From Buttiauxella sp049686335 (GTDB taxonomy: Bacteria > Pseudomonadota > Gammaproteobacteria > Enterobacterales > Enterobacteriaceae): a DNA stretch of 64,000 nucleotides. Made by a program: the position numbers and the translations under genes. The notes beneath the pieces are model-generated. The model was not told the DNA's origin. It worked only from the letters and a program-made list of their open reading frames with translations, and did not search any database. Each line of letters starts with the position of its first letter. Within the stretch, counting starts at the first letter, position 1. The stretch covers positions 620,001 to 684,000 of the forward strand of contig NZ_JBAVHX010000010.1 of the NCBI RefSeq assembly GCF_049686335.1. The letters are read 5' to 3'. Of the stretch, positions 1 to 9,413 are shown in pieces.

Positions 1-643
1 TCACGCCGATATCTGTAAGTATCTTAGCTACATTTTCTGAAGGATCTGTGCCGTAAACATAAGACTTATCAAGACGTGGATGGTTCTTTCTGCACACCAA
101 TATCCCGGTACCTGTGGTGATGCAAAATTTCTCTCTGGATAAACCTAAATCAGCGTTTACGCCAAAAATAATATCCACTTTTTTTAACGACAGACGCTCG
201 CCGAACGTTGATTCTGTTGTGCTATGTTCGAGGTTAAGAATTTCACAATCAATATTTTTCGTTTCTAAAAAAGATGTAATCAACGGAATGAGTTTTATAG
301 AGAAGTAAGGCATGCATTCGATGATGAGTTTTCTTTTACTCTTTTCGCTAAAGTTTTCAAACGAATATTGTAGTTCATGGAGGCTGTTTTTAGTTTCTTC
401 GTGCAGCCTGATTGCTACCGTTGTTGCACTCAGCTTTTGCCCATTACGGATAAATAAAGGGTCGCCGATCAGGTCACGCAGACGCTGCAATGACTGACTG
501 ACATTGGGCGAACTACAATTGAGTAACGATGCTGCCAGCTTAACGCTTCCCGTCTGATAGACGGCATCAAAGAAAATCAGTAAATTTAAATCTATTCGTT
601 TACCTTTCCCACTTGCGCGGTCGGTCGGTTCAAGATCGTTCAT
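1..643 (-). CDS. LysR-family transcriptional regulator, partial (3' end outside window)
   Basis: The frame is open from an ATG at 643 down to the window edge, giving 214 residues of a protein that should be about 300. Residues about 18-78 form a typical LysR winged helix-turn-helix (LNLLIFFDAV, then SPNVSQSLQRLRDLIGDPLF). What follows is the start of the LysR substrate-binding domain. A good ribosome binding site (AGGGTGAAAAA) precedes the start, which follows the small gene at 688-942 by about 44 bases on the same strand. The target and inducer are unknown. It could regulate the adjacent autotransporter/fimbrial cluster, but that is only a guess from position. Confidence 0.88.
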   Translation of the reverse strand, partial: MNDLEPTDRASGKGKRIDLNLLIFFDAVYQTGSVKLAASLLNCSSPNVSQSLQRLRDLIGDPLFIRNGQKLSATTVAIRLHEETKNSLHELQYSFENFSEKSKRKLIIECMPYFSIKLIPLITSFLETKNIDCEILNLEHSTTESTFGERLSLKKVDIIFGVNADLGLSREKFCITTGTGILVCRKNHPRLDKSYVYGTDPSENVAKILTDIGV

Positions 644-687
644 TTTTTCACCCTAATTTACAGAAGGATTCATCATCCAGACTGTGT

Positions 688-942
688 TTATGTAAAAGTT
701 TCATCGTCTGAAGGAGCTGTCATTAACGCAGACCATTCATCGATTTGGTCTTTATAAATATACACAATGTGATCATCGAATTGAAACGTTTCGTTGGCGT
801 CAACGTAAGCGATACAAGGAAATTGCAACGGTTTATTTTTATTTACGTAATCACTTATCTCCTCTTCAGTGCATAATCCACTGTTATTAAGGATATTAGT
901 CAACCATGCTTTACATTGAGGCCATTCATCAAAATATTTCAT
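688..942 (-). CDS. small acidic protein of unknown function (84 aa)
   Basis: I do not recognise this protein. It is 84 residues, acidic, with no signal peptide or membrane segment, three cysteines scattered in the first half and a short acidic C-terminus (PSDDETFT). The ATG is preceded by a plausible AGGTG ribosome binding site. It lies between the autotransporter and the LysR gene, all on the minus strand. It may be a small cytosolic accessory or immunity-like protein, but nothing in the sequence shows this. Confidence 0.55.
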   Translation of the reverse strand: MKYFDEWPQCKAWLTNILNNSGLCTEEEISDYVNKNKPLQFPCIAYVDANETFQFDDHIVYIYKDQIDEWSALMTAPSDDETFT

Positions 943-1203
943 TTCGCACCTGTGAATTAGTGGGTAGAAGATAAGATTATGAGAAAGTTACTCTTAAATA
1001 TTTATGAAATAAACAAAACGATTTATTTAGTTTTATTGATGCTTGACCAGACACTACCAAAACCAATGACCTCATTAAAACCTTAGCTGATTATTCGGTA
1101 ATCAGTAAGAAACCCCTCAAAAAAGAAGGGGTTGCAAAATTTAACCAACATGTTTTCGTGGTCGTACGCTGTCCCTCATCTCAAGCCAAAAGGAGGTAAA
1201 CCA

Positions 1204-4200
1204 TTACCAACGCCATCTCACTCCAAGGTTTGCTCCCCAGGGAGATTCAATATTGCTACCCTTGCTATAACGCGCATCAGTATAAACTTGAAGAGCCGGC
1301 GTTATCTGAGCCGAGATGCCCACACCATATTCTCCACGAGTCCCCGACATGTCATTGGTAAAATCATTACCATTAATGCTTACGTCATTGTTGTCCGCCA
1401 GCTCCTGATACATCCCGACACGGATCCAGGGCTGTAGTTTGACGCCGTTTTCGAGTGTCACGGATTTCCCAACCACGCCATTCAGGGCAAGTTGTTTTGA
1501 CGTGATTTGGCTACTCTTAGCTTCCAGCCCATTGTCGTACTCGTAAGATTCGCCTTTAATCCACAGTGCCGAAGCCAACACCGAGGGTTCGACAAACCAG
1601 CCATTCTCAAACGTGAACTGTCGCCCAACTTCAAGTGAGAGACCAAAACCTGGCGTACTGTAGCTACCTGTCGTATAAGTTCCATCACTCATACGGGCAT
1701 CGGCAGAGCTGCTGAAATTATTTGCCTTAGCAACGGCATCGACAAACCAGCCGGAGTTCAGCAACCACGTGGCATACCCTCCGATAAAGAAACTATCGAC
1801 AGAACCTGTACTGCTGTTATCAAAGTCCACATCGCTATAGCTGTAGCCTGTAAATATCCCGCCAATGAATTGCCCGTATTGTGTCTCGCGAATGGCATCT
1901 ACCCCAACAGAGATCCCTGATTGCGTCTGTTCATAGCCAATATTCTGAGTGGCAGTGACGTCATACTGATTCCCTAACAGCCGAACCCAGGCATCTCCCT
2001 GCTGATTACCCTCACGCACTTCACCCATGCGCGTTCTCAGAGTGGCCAATTCGCCGTTCCAGACTGTCGGTAACGTGTTAAACATGCCGATTGCCGTGCT
2101 GGCAGTAGGTGTCAGTACGGGTACAATATTATCTGGGATATTGTCGTCAGGGACATCAGGAACAGGTGTGTCATCCGGAACATCAGGAACAGGTGTGTCG
2201 TCCGGGACATCAGGAACAGGTGTGTCATCCGGGACATCAGGTTCAGCTTTATCTTTCTGCGCCAATACCCAATCGTCGCCACGATGCTGTAACTCGTATT
2301 GATAGGTGCCCACATCGACAACGTCCCCTTGCAGGCTAAAGGAGGCATCACCCCCTTGTGTATCCACTACAGTTAAAACATCGCTACTTTTATCCGGATC
2401 TTTGCCGCTGTTTTTTATGCCTAACCAGTGATCGCCGCTGGCCTGCCCGTCTACCACGATTAAATCACCCTGCTGTGCCGCAAGGTCTGTATTAATCAAA
2501 AAATTACCGTTCCCACTCAGGGAGGTCATCATCAGGGTATGGAAGCTGTCGTCGCTATGCTGAAACTCAACTGTCCCCTCATGGCTAAACGCACCGACTG
2601 ATGACGAACTGGTCAGAAACCACTGGCTGCTATTGTCGATGCTTAGTTGGTCAGTTCCGTTAATAGCACCGGTTAGGTTTGAAGATTCCAACAACGCAGC
2701 GTGAACGTTATTTTCTGTCGCCGCACGAATATCACCTTGCAGGGTAACGTTTGTTTGCGCGGTGAGTGTCACATCCTTCGGATAACCTTGGGTAGCAACG
2801 TCATCAAGCAGAATGCCATTGCCAGCAATCAGTTGTGTACCATTGAGCAGGGAAATGTCTACTGCCGCGCCACGGGTGAGGATTGCGCCAGCGTTTTGCG
2901 ACGTTAACGAGACGTTATCCAGCACGATGGTGCTGCCAACGCCGCTTCGATCGCCTGATACCAGCAGACCAGCGCCATTTTCACCGGTGGTTAAAATCTC
3001 GCTGTTGCTGACGGACAGAGTGCCGTCGTTTACCCACAATGCAGGGCTGTTGGTGCCTTTTGTCGTTAATGAGATATCTGTGGCTTCTATTGTCGAGCCA
3101 GAGTAAGTCAGAATCCCCGTGGCACTCTCGCCTTGCGTAGAAAGCGTGGCGTTATTCAATGTAATCTTCCCGCCACCTGCGGCAAACACCGCGATGGCCC
3201 CCTCTCCAACCGTCTCAACATTCAGGTTTTCAGCATGGGCCAAATTCTCGCTATATAAGCCGTAGGCGTTAGTACCAGTGGTTTTGATATCGGTATTTTT
3301 TAGGGACGCCTGGCCGTACTGAGCATCAACGGCAATGGCATTGTTGCCATAGGTAATAAAAGACGTACCGTCCACTTCCAACAAAGAAGTTCCTGTCGCA
3401 AGCCAGGTGCCAAAAGCATTATCACCCTGGGTAGTTACACTCCCGCCATTCAGCGTGACCGTCCCCCCTTTGTTGACATTCACCCCGAAACCGTTGTCAG
3501 TGCCGATCGCCGTATTGACCAGCGTTGCATCTCCGTTCATCACATAGACGGCGTGACCATTTTCAGAGGTGATAAAGCTGTCAGTGAGTGTTAAATGCCC
3601 GCGATCTGTTCCGCCGTTGTAGAGATCGATTCCTTTGTTTTTATCCGAGGTAGAAATCGTGACGTTATTGCCGACAAGCGTGCCGTTTCCTAACATGATG
3701 GCCGCTTCGGTGCCTTTACCGCTTAAAACAACACTGACGTTTTCGAGGATTGCCTCTACTTGCCCAACGGAGCCATAAGCCAGAACAATGCCCTGGCTTG
3801 ATTTTCCCGAAGCCATAATATTGATATCACTTGCATTCAACATTCCTTCAGTGATTTTTATTGCATTAGTATTATCGCCTTTCGCGGCTATATCGAGCCC
3901 ACTTAATGTAATGTCTGAGTTCTGGCTGGCGTTTATTCCTGACGAGTAATAACCTTCAACGATAATACTGCCTTTATCCATCGTGAACTGGCCGTTATAA
4001 ACATTTACCGCATGGGCACTGCTACCCTGAGTAGAGATCTGGGCGTTATTTAAAACAATAGCTCCGCCATTTTTTACTGAAGCACCATAAAGATAATCGC
4101 CATGGGTGCTAAAAGTTAATCCATCGATGGATTCCAGCACGCTGCCATTCCCTTCAGCATAAAGCGGATAATCGCCAGCGGCAGTGCTATCATAGCCACT

Positions 4201-4326
4201 GGTCACTGTCACATGCGTTCCGTCTGTGACTTTCCATGGAGAATCTGCAAAAGCGAGGGAAGGTAAACTACCCGCAGAAAAAGCAAATAAACAACCCTGC
4301 GCTATTTTAGAGTATTTAAGGCTCAT
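1204..4326 (-). CDS. autotransporter (type Va secretion) with repeat-rich passenger
   Basis: This 1,040-residue protein has the complete autotransporter plan. Residues 1-27 are a signal peptide ending in SLAFA. The passenger (about 28-690) consists of irregular short repeats rich in Gly, Asn, Thr and Ser (motifs such as LNNAxISTQG), as expected of a right-handed beta-helix. A Pro/Asp linker with PDVPDDTPV repeats sits at about 694-727. The C-terminal part (about 745-1040) has the translocation helix and a 12-strand barrel ending in the aromatic residues WRW. The product should be displayed on the outer membrane as an adhesin or aggregation factor. It follows the last fimbrial gene by about 97 bases in the same orientation, so it may be co-transcribed with the chaperone-usher genes. 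Confidence 0.93.
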   Translation of the reverse strand: MSLKYSKIAQGCLFAFSAGSLPSLAFADSPWKVTDGTHVTVTSGYDSTAAGDYPLYAEGNGSVLESIDGLTFSTHGDYLYGASVKNGGAIVLNNAQISTQGSSAHAVNVYNGQFTMDKGSIIVEGYYSSGINASQNSDITLSGLDIAAKGDNTNAIKITEGMLNASDINIMASGKSSQGIVLAYGSVGQVEAILENVSVVLSGKGTEAAIMLGNGTLVGNNVTISTSDKNKGIDLYNGGTDRGHLTLTDSFITSENGHAVYVMNGDATLVNTAIGTDNGFGVNVNKGGTVTLNGGSVTTQGDNAFGTWLATGTSLLEVDGTSFITYGNNAIAVDAQYGQASLKNTDIKTTGTNAYGLYSENLAHAENLNVETVGEGAIAVFAAGGGKITLNNATLSTQGESATGILTYSGSTIEATDISLTTKGTNSPALWVNDGTLSVSNSEILTTGENGAGLLVSGDRSGVGSTIVLDNVSLTSQNAGAILTRGAAVDISLLNGTQLIAGNGILLDDVATQGYPKDVTLTAQTNVTLQGDIRAATENNVHAALLESSNLTGAINGTDQLSIDNSSQWFLTSSSSVGAFSHEGTVEFQHSDDSFHTLMMTSLSGNGNFLINTDLAAQQGDLIVVDGQASGDHWLGIKNSGKDPDKSSDVLTVVDTQGGDASFSLQGDVVDVGTYQYELQHRGDDWVLAQKDKAEPDVPDDTPVPDVPDDTPVPDVPDDTPVPDVPDDNIPDNIVPVLTPTASTAIGMFNTLPTVWNGELATLRTRMGEVREGNQQGDAWVRLLGNQYDVTATQNIGYEQTQSGISVGVDAIRETQYGQFIGGIFTGYSYSDVDFDNSSTGSVDSFFIGGYATWLLNSGWFVDAVAKANNFSSSADARMSDGTYTTGSYSTPGFGLSLEVGRQFTFENGWFVEPSVLASALWIKGESYEYDNGLEAKSSQITSKQLALNGVVGKSVTLENGVKLQPWIRVGMYQELADNNDVSINGNDFTNDMSGTRGEYGVGISAQITPALQVYTDARYSKGSNIESPWGANLGVRWRW
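2146..2244 (-). repeat. 27-bp direct repeats coding the PDVPDDTPV linker
   Basis: A 27-base unit is repeated about three and a half times with a few substitutions. Each unit encodes nine residues, PDVPDDTPV, so copy-number changes keep the autotransporter frame. It connects passenger and barrel. Confidence 0.85.
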
Positions 4327-4423
4327 CGCATCTAATCCTTGATTTTATTAATCCATGGAAAATAAGTATCTACACTCCCAGCACAGCCGGACTACTTAAT
4401 AATTAATTTTTGTTTTGGATCTT

Positions 4424-5056
4424 TTACAGGTAATCAATATTTATTGTTGTGCTGCCATCCAGTTGTGTGGCTTCAGTGATATTTCTCATCTCGGGAGATA
4501 TAGTAGGCGTTACTTCAATATCAAAATTAAAACTGTTGGCACCTACGGGAATCCCAGATGAACCTATGGAATAGTGACGAAGCATCCCGGTATTATTATT
4601 TTCAATATTTGCGTCACTACTCTCTGTAGTCCAGTTTACCGTGTCGGTGCTACTCAGCAGGCTCGCCTGTTGGCTTCCTGCAGCAACCGACGGCGCGGTC
4701 AGTGTGTAATAACCGATTTTCGCATCATTGAGCGCTTTACCCAGCCCATAATGAGAGGCCACATCATCCGATGAGTCCCGGCGGTTATCGTCAAAAGTGA
4801 CATTTAGTTTTGCTGCTGAATCACAACTAATAGTCAGTTGAATACGCTTAGGAGCCAGCGCCACTGACTGGCTCTCAGAGAGCTGACCGGCACTGATGGT
4901 TCCAAAATTGATTTCGCCCCCATCGCTCAATATGGCGGTACAAGCTGGAGGAACAGTTTCAGCCTTAATGATTAATACAGCAGATGTTGCTGCTACAGCA
5001 TTGGCTGAGATAATCATTAACATAATAATTTTAATATAAAAAGATACATGTTTCAT
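4424..5056 (-). CDS. DUF1120-type fimbrial subunit-like protein
   Basis: This 210-residue exported protein resembles the DUF1120 family (E. coli GltF/YhcF type) found with chaperone-usher fimbriae. The chosen ATG at 5056 starts a signal peptide (MKHVSFYIKIIMLMIISANAVA); a longer reading from a TTG at 5068 is less likely. The mature part begins with a beta-rich stretch holding a Cys pair (VPPACTAILS and ISCDS) and ends with the pilin-like pattern LDGSTTINIDYL. This is probably an outer-membrane-assembled structural subunit or tip component. It is the last gene of the chaperone-usher set, 45 bases after the preceding subunit gene. Confidence 0.82.
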   Translation of the reverse strand: MKHVSFYIKIIMLMIISANAVAATSAVLIIKAETVPPACTAILSDGGEINFGTISAGQLSESQSVALAPKRIQLTISCDSAAKLNVTFDDNRRDSSDDVASHYGLGKALNDAKIGYYTLTAPSVAAGSQQASLLSSTDTVNWTTESSDANIENNNTGMLRHYSIGSSGIPVGANSFNFDIEVTPTISPEMRNITEATQLDGSTTINIDYL

Positions 5057-5101
5057 ATGCGATACCAAATTGTCTATATTGCAAGTGTTAAAATAAAGGG
5101 G

Positions 5102-5665
5102 TTATTCCACAAGGGAGATTTCCATTTGCGTCACTAGCTGTTGGGCATCCTGCATATTAAAAGCACTATCTTTGACAACCGGCTCAACATCTATCATTGC
5201 GGCAAAAGACACTCCAGTGTCGCTGCTATTCACGTCTGGAGAGATAATGGTATCAGGCTTTATCACTTGCGAATTTTGCAGAGAAACGTCTGTCGCTCCC
5301 GGTGTAATATTACGCAACTGTGCAGATTTACTGTCCATAGTCGCATTTCTCAACGTAATTTTAACGCCACCGTCCTGTCCAAAGGCAAATTGCTGCCCGC
5401 TGGTTTTGATTCCTGAAAACTGCAATTTTATAGATTCGGGGCGGTTGCACGAAACCATGACTGATAACGTTCTTTTATCAAGTACCGTCATATCACCCTG
5501 AGAAGTCGTTTGAAAAGACTGTGAGGCTTTGTTGAGTTTCCCATAGTCTATCTGCATCTGTGAAATAGCCAGATTACAATCGTCAATCGAGGCATGAGCC
5601 GTTCCACATAATAATGCGATGCCGACAACCAGCCCCTGAGCTGCTTTAATTATGACTTTGTTCAT
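5102..5665 (-). CDS. DUF1120-type fimbrial subunit-like protein
   Basis: An exported protein of 187 residues from the ATG at 5665, which starts a clear signal peptide (MNKVIIKAAQGLVVGIALLC, ending CGTAHA). The frame also opens at an ATG at 5698 that overlaps the usher stop as TAATG. Translational coupling might use that start, but it would add 11 polar residues before the signal peptide. The mature part has two cysteines (DDCNLAIS, VSCNRPES), as in the other DUF1120 subunits here, and is otherwise diverged. Its place directly after the usher suggests a structural or adaptor subunit. Confidence 0.8.
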   Translation of the reverse strand: MNKVIIKAAQGLVVGIALLCGTAHASIDDCNLAISQMQIDYGKLNKASQSFQTTSQGDMTVLDKRTLSVMVSCNRPESIKLQFSGIKTSGQQFAFGQDGGVKITLRNATMDSKSAQLRNITPGATDVSLQNSQVIKPDTIISPDVNSSDTGVSFAAMIDVEPVVKDSAFNMQDAQQLVTQMEISLVE

Positions 5666-5697
5666 TGGCTTTATATCCGGTTGGTAATATTTGTTCA

Positions 5698-8220
5698 TTA
5701 CATTGGCTCACATTTGGCCGTGACATTTTCATAGAAATTATCAAGATCTGTTTTTTCATTCGCTTTGAAGTTAATTCGGCAGCGATGGCTTTCATCCAGT
5801 TGAGCAATAAGATGGGTCTGCTCGGCTGCGTTATCGAGGAAGACAACGCCATCATCTACCGCAGTCGTGACGTACTGTCCTTTGTCATCAAATATCGCCA
5901 CGCCTTTTTCGATGGGTTTGCCATCAGGCATCGTGGTTGCCAGCATGAGACGTCTCACACTAGCCGCACCAAATTGCATTTTTGGTACCGAGCCATGACC
6001 GGCGTTCACTGATTTATAGCCGTTCACAACATCGAGATTTTTCGGCAATGTTTCGGTATTGACCGTCACCACAGAGTCTTTATAAGGGGTGAGTGAAGGG
6101 ATAACCGCCTGCCCCCATTTGTCTGTCCATACCGGGCCTTGCGACGTCCCTATTTCCACACCCGCCACTTCTTCCGACAAAGAGGCAATAGCAAAGGTAT
6201 CGTCTACGGCATAAGGTGAGAAAGTAACACCATGGCTATGAGCAACAATCGCACCATCTAAAGAGGCAGAATAATTTCTGGATTTGTCGCCGTTAGTTCC
6301 CGCATTCAGACCCACACGGGTGTAATGCAAATTGCTGTTGATGCCGGCATAAATATTCCGGTCACTTTCGTTTTGGCCACTTTCTGCCGTAATATTGTAA
6401 GAAGTGTCTTTCGATATGTTGCCGCTGGTCTGTGCGCCATAAGTGGTGCTATCGCCATCATTACGGACGTAGGTATTTACCGTCTGGCCACCGAAAGGAA
6501 TACTGACGTTGACATACCAGGTATCACCATCATTATTAAAGTTTGAATAGTCACCGTCATATCCATCCTCGTGATGATGTTTTCCCGAATCACTGTCCAA
6601 CTCATGCTGCCAGCTCACGTTAACCAGGGCATATTTAAAGTGCCGCCCCCAGGAAGCGCTAATGCGCGATGAGTTATCGTCTTTGTCGAACCCTTCTGAC
6701 TTCGTCAGGCCGAGAGAGAAGCTCCCAAGGGTCGTTTCCGACCAACCAACATTCAGGCTGTAATCACTTTTATTGAGGCCCGAATCTTCTTCATCTCTTA
6801 AAGAGTCAGACAGCGTACGGAAACCACGACTGTTTTGCGTGGCCGAAGCACCAAAGGTCAACGACCAGGGGGCGCGGTAATTGGCAGACATTTGAAGCTG
6901 CTGCCCTTTATTGCCACTGCGTTTATCTGATGAGGTAAGCACCTTTGCGCCGAAGGTAAGATCTTTACTGACGGCAATATCAAGCCCACTTGCCAGGGAA
7001 TTATATTGATCCGCCGCCAGAGCACCGGCACTCAAATTCATATTACGGGTTAATGCCCAGCCGTCGGAAACCGTGGCAAGCCAGGGATCACCATACGGAC
7101 TTTCGGTATCTCGCGTTCGCCCCATTGCCATCGACAGCCCTTGCGCAGCGGGTATTCCACTACCGCCAAAAGACTGTGCTGGCACGCGAAAGGTGTTGAT
7201 AGAGCCGCTGGTTTCTACCACTTTCACATCCAAATCTATGTTGCCGCTGATGATCGGAATATTGGTTAATGTGAACGGGCCTGCAGGCACCAGAGTTGAG
7301 TAAATTAATGAACCAGACTGGCGAACTTCTACACGTGCCTGGGGGGTTTGAGCGATACCGGTGACCACAACGTTGTTATTGTTGTTTATATCCAGTGCGG
7401 CTTCAGGGAACAGTTGCACGCCACTAATAGCATCACCACTAAACAGACTGTTATTGATGTTGATTTCACCAACCTGAAGGACTTTTTTGTAATCCGTCAG
7501 CGTGTGCTGGGCATAGGTATACAGCGAGTTATGGCTGAAGACCCCATCACTCTGAGTGACCATATTACTGCTGCGAATTAGCCAGTCGTGAAAGTTAAAA
7601 CCTGTTTCAAACGACCCCTGAGAATAGGTGCTTTTCCCGCCTTCAAATTCGTTACTACTGGTGAACATTGAGTAATTCAGTAACGCAGCCGTTCCCCCCG
7701 TTAGTGCATTTTCTACACCTTGCTCCGCAAGCGGGGCGATGGCATCCGGCGGTGTAACAATATCCACCCGTTCCTCATTGGGTATCAGAGTTAATACCGT
7801 ACCTGGGTAGGCTTTTGCATAATCGTAACAGCCGTCAGTGGCATCGCTGGTGTCAGGGATTTTTAACCCGGCGGCTTTTAGAAACCCTTCGCTAAGACAC
7901 GCCTGCCCTTTATTGTTAAAACGCACCGGAATACTGCCTTTCGCATGCCCGTTAACGGATACCGTGACAGCTTTGTCCCCTTCGATAAATTTTGCCTGTT
8001 CCGAGAAATAATTGGCAAGTGAAGGATCGATACCACGCGACTTCAGTGTTTCAAGGTCGAATTGCACATCTTTTCCGTCGGCAGGTGTAGGCACAGCATT
8101 ATTATTACTATCCGAATTCCCTGTTGAGCTATTATTACCACTTTCCACAGCCACTGCGGACGCAGAAATAAGGGGTAACGTAAGCAATAGAATGGTGCTT
8201 ATCAGATTTCTTTTAAACAT
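5698..8220 (-). CDS. outer-membrane fimbrial usher (FimD/PapC family)
   Basis: An 840-residue usher. The start at 8220 gives a signal peptide (MFKRNLISTILLLTLPLISA); a longer frame from 8256 has no convincing start. The order is an N-terminal periplasmic PapC_N domain (about 45-190, with VQFDLETLKSRGIDPS), the beta-barrel pore with its plug region (about 200-690), and a C-terminal domain with the FGAASVRRLMLAT and DDKGQYVTTAVDDGVVF segments and a final Cys pair (CRINF, KCEPM). Ushers accept chaperone-subunit complexes and extrude the fimbria. Synteny with a chaperone and DUF1120 subunits resembles E. coli gltF-yhcADEF, so this is a YhcD-like system. Confidence 0.93.
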   Translation of the reverse strand: MFKRNLISTILLLTLPLISASAVAVESGNNSSTGNSDSNNNAVPTPADGKDVQFDLETLKSRGIDPSLANYFSEQAKFIEGDKAVTVSVNGHAKGSIPVRFNNKGQACLSEGFLKAAGLKIPDTSDATDGCYDYAKAYPGTVLTLIPNEERVDIVTPPDAIAPLAEQGVENALTGGTAALLNYSMFTSSNEFEGGKSTYSQGSFETGFNFHDWLIRSSNMVTQSDGVFSHNSLYTYAQHTLTDYKKVLQVGEININNSLFSGDAISGVQLFPEAALDINNNNNVVVTGIAQTPQARVEVRQSGSLIYSTLVPAGPFTLTNIPIISGNIDLDVKVVETSGSINTFRVPAQSFGGSGIPAAQGLSMAMGRTRDTESPYGDPWLATVSDGWALTRNMNLSAGALAADQYNSLASGLDIAVSKDLTFGAKVLTSSDKRSGNKGQQLQMSANYRAPWSLTFGASATQNSRGFRTLSDSLRDEEDSGLNKSDYSLNVGWSETTLGSFSLGLTKSEGFDKDDNSSRISASWGRHFKYALVNVSWQHELDSDSGKHHHEDGYDGDYSNFNNDGDTWYVNVSIPFGGQTVNTYVRNDGDSTTYGAQTSGNISKDTSYNITAESGQNESDRNIYAGINSNLHYTRVGLNAGTNGDKSRNYSASLDGAIVAHSHGVTFSPYAVDDTFAIASLSEEVAGVEIGTSQGPVWTDKWGQAVIPSLTPYKDSVVTVNTETLPKNLDVVNGYKSVNAGHGSVPKMQFGAASVRRLMLATTMPDGKPIEKGVAIFDDKGQYVTTAVDDGVVFLDNAAEQTHLIAQLDESHRCRINFKANEKTDLDNFYENVTAKCEPM

Positions 8221-8354
8221 TTCGGATTCACAATAATTATAATTCTGTAGCACCAAATTAACGCCACCTCACAATAAGATGACGTTAACACGCAACGAGA
8301 AAATAATGACAACTCGAAGATATTGAATAAAACTTAGAAAGGTAATTTCAATAA

Positions 8355-9044
8355 TTAACTTTTCACATTCGCGGTATAGACACCCGCGTCAAGACCAAAA
8401 CGAGAGACCGGAGAAATTTGCAACTGTTTATCGCTGCTGGCAGAGTTCAAATCAATTTGCAGGGTCTCTCCTGGCAAAATCCAGGTTTTAGGCAATTTAC
8501 CCGCTGCTTTTGAAGGCATCATTGTCACTTCTGACGACAAGCGTACAACGTATGGGCTTGGGTTTTTAACAGTGACTTTTTTGCCGCTCACAGCCCACTC
8601 AAGCTTGGTCCATGGTTCGGTGGACACGGCCAGACCTTTTGGATGGATAATGACGGGCAGAGTCTGGCGAATGGTTGCTGTTATCTGCATTTTACCAGGC
8701 GCCTTAGTCTGAGGAATACCTTCAAAGGAGACGCGTTTATAATGCTCTACCGTTAGCGGCGCAGTGGTATTAAGTACAAAGCGAACCTTCTGTGTTTGGC
8801 CGGCTTCAAGTCGGCTAATCGGCTGTGTAGCAATAAGGCGCACGCTGCTTTTATCTTTTTCGTCAACTTCTTTCACGGTGGTATATAACAATGCGGCTTT
8901 AGCATCGGTGTTTTTGACGCTAATACTGGCCCCGCCGTCTGCTTCATTCACTAATAAAGCGGATGTAGCAGGCACCATGCCGCTTGCATGTACAAAACCA
9001 GTCATTGAAAGCAGAGATGCAATCATTACAGATGAATATTTCAT
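8355..9044 (-). CDS. periplasmic fimbrial chaperone (PapD family)
   Basis: This 229-residue protein has a signal peptide (MKYSSVMIASLLSMTGFVHA) and the two immunoglobulin-like domains of PapD-type chaperones. Visible family signatures are the strand with RLEAGQTQKVRFVL and the following YKRVSFEGIP, which corresponds to the conserved arginine-containing segment anchoring subunits. It binds DUF1120 subunits in the periplasm by donor-strand complementation and delivers them to the usher, which starts 134 bases downstream. An AAGG ribosome binding site precedes the ATG. The gene is closest to E. coli yhcA in family and context. Confidence 0.92.
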   Translation of the reverse strand: MKYSSVMIASLLSMTGFVHASGMVPATSALLVNEADGGASISVKNTDAKAALLYTTVKEVDEKDKSSVRLIATQPISRLEAGQTQKVRFVLNTTAPLTVEHYKRVSFEGIPQTKAPGKMQITATIRQTLPVIIHPKGLAVSTEPWTKLEWAVSGKKVTVKNPSPYVVRLSSEVTMMPSKAAGKLPKTWILPGETLQIDLNSASSDKQLQISPVSRFGLDAGVYTANVKS

Positions 9045-9413
9045 ATTAATTACCTTGAATTTCGTATCGCTATTTAGAAATAAAACTTAATAACTGCGGA
9101 GTCTATAAATAGACACCGAGCGAGTCGTTGATAAGAGTAAATTCCATTTATGAATAGCACGTCATAGATGCTCACTTAAAGGTTAAGAACTGATTGTCTA
9201 ATTAACATTCCTTGCCACACATTGACGAGATGTATAATAGTGGAGCAAGGACATTAAGAATACTTAATGATTTATTTCATACTTACTTGTTGCTGTTAGC
9301 CCCTTTCATAATCATTAAAAACAGAAAGATACGGCGCTACGCGTGTGTCTGGAGGAGACGTAAATCAGGCGGGATATGTCTGAAATCAAGTTCATTACAT
9401 ACCGCATGAATGA
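9045..9413. other. 369-bp intergenic region, likely promoter of the chaperone-usher genes
   Basis: A+T-rich spacer between the broken DUF1120 gene and the chaperone. I see no convincing gene. A 65-codon plus-strand frame at 9212-9409 has no good ribosome binding site and no recognisable content. The region probably holds the promoter for the chaperone-usher-subunit genes, but I cannot fix a -35/-10 pair. Confidence 0.4.

Noticed and set aside
1109..1134. AACCCCTC/GAAGGGGTT-type inverted repeat after the autotransporter gene as terminator.
   Set aside because: Possible hairpin, but there is no proper T run on the minus strand and it is 70 bases past the stop; too weak to call.
9212..9409. 65-codon plus-strand frame in the spacer between the broken subunit gene and the chaperone.
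   Set aside because: No ribosome binding site, basic low-complexity end and no family pattern.
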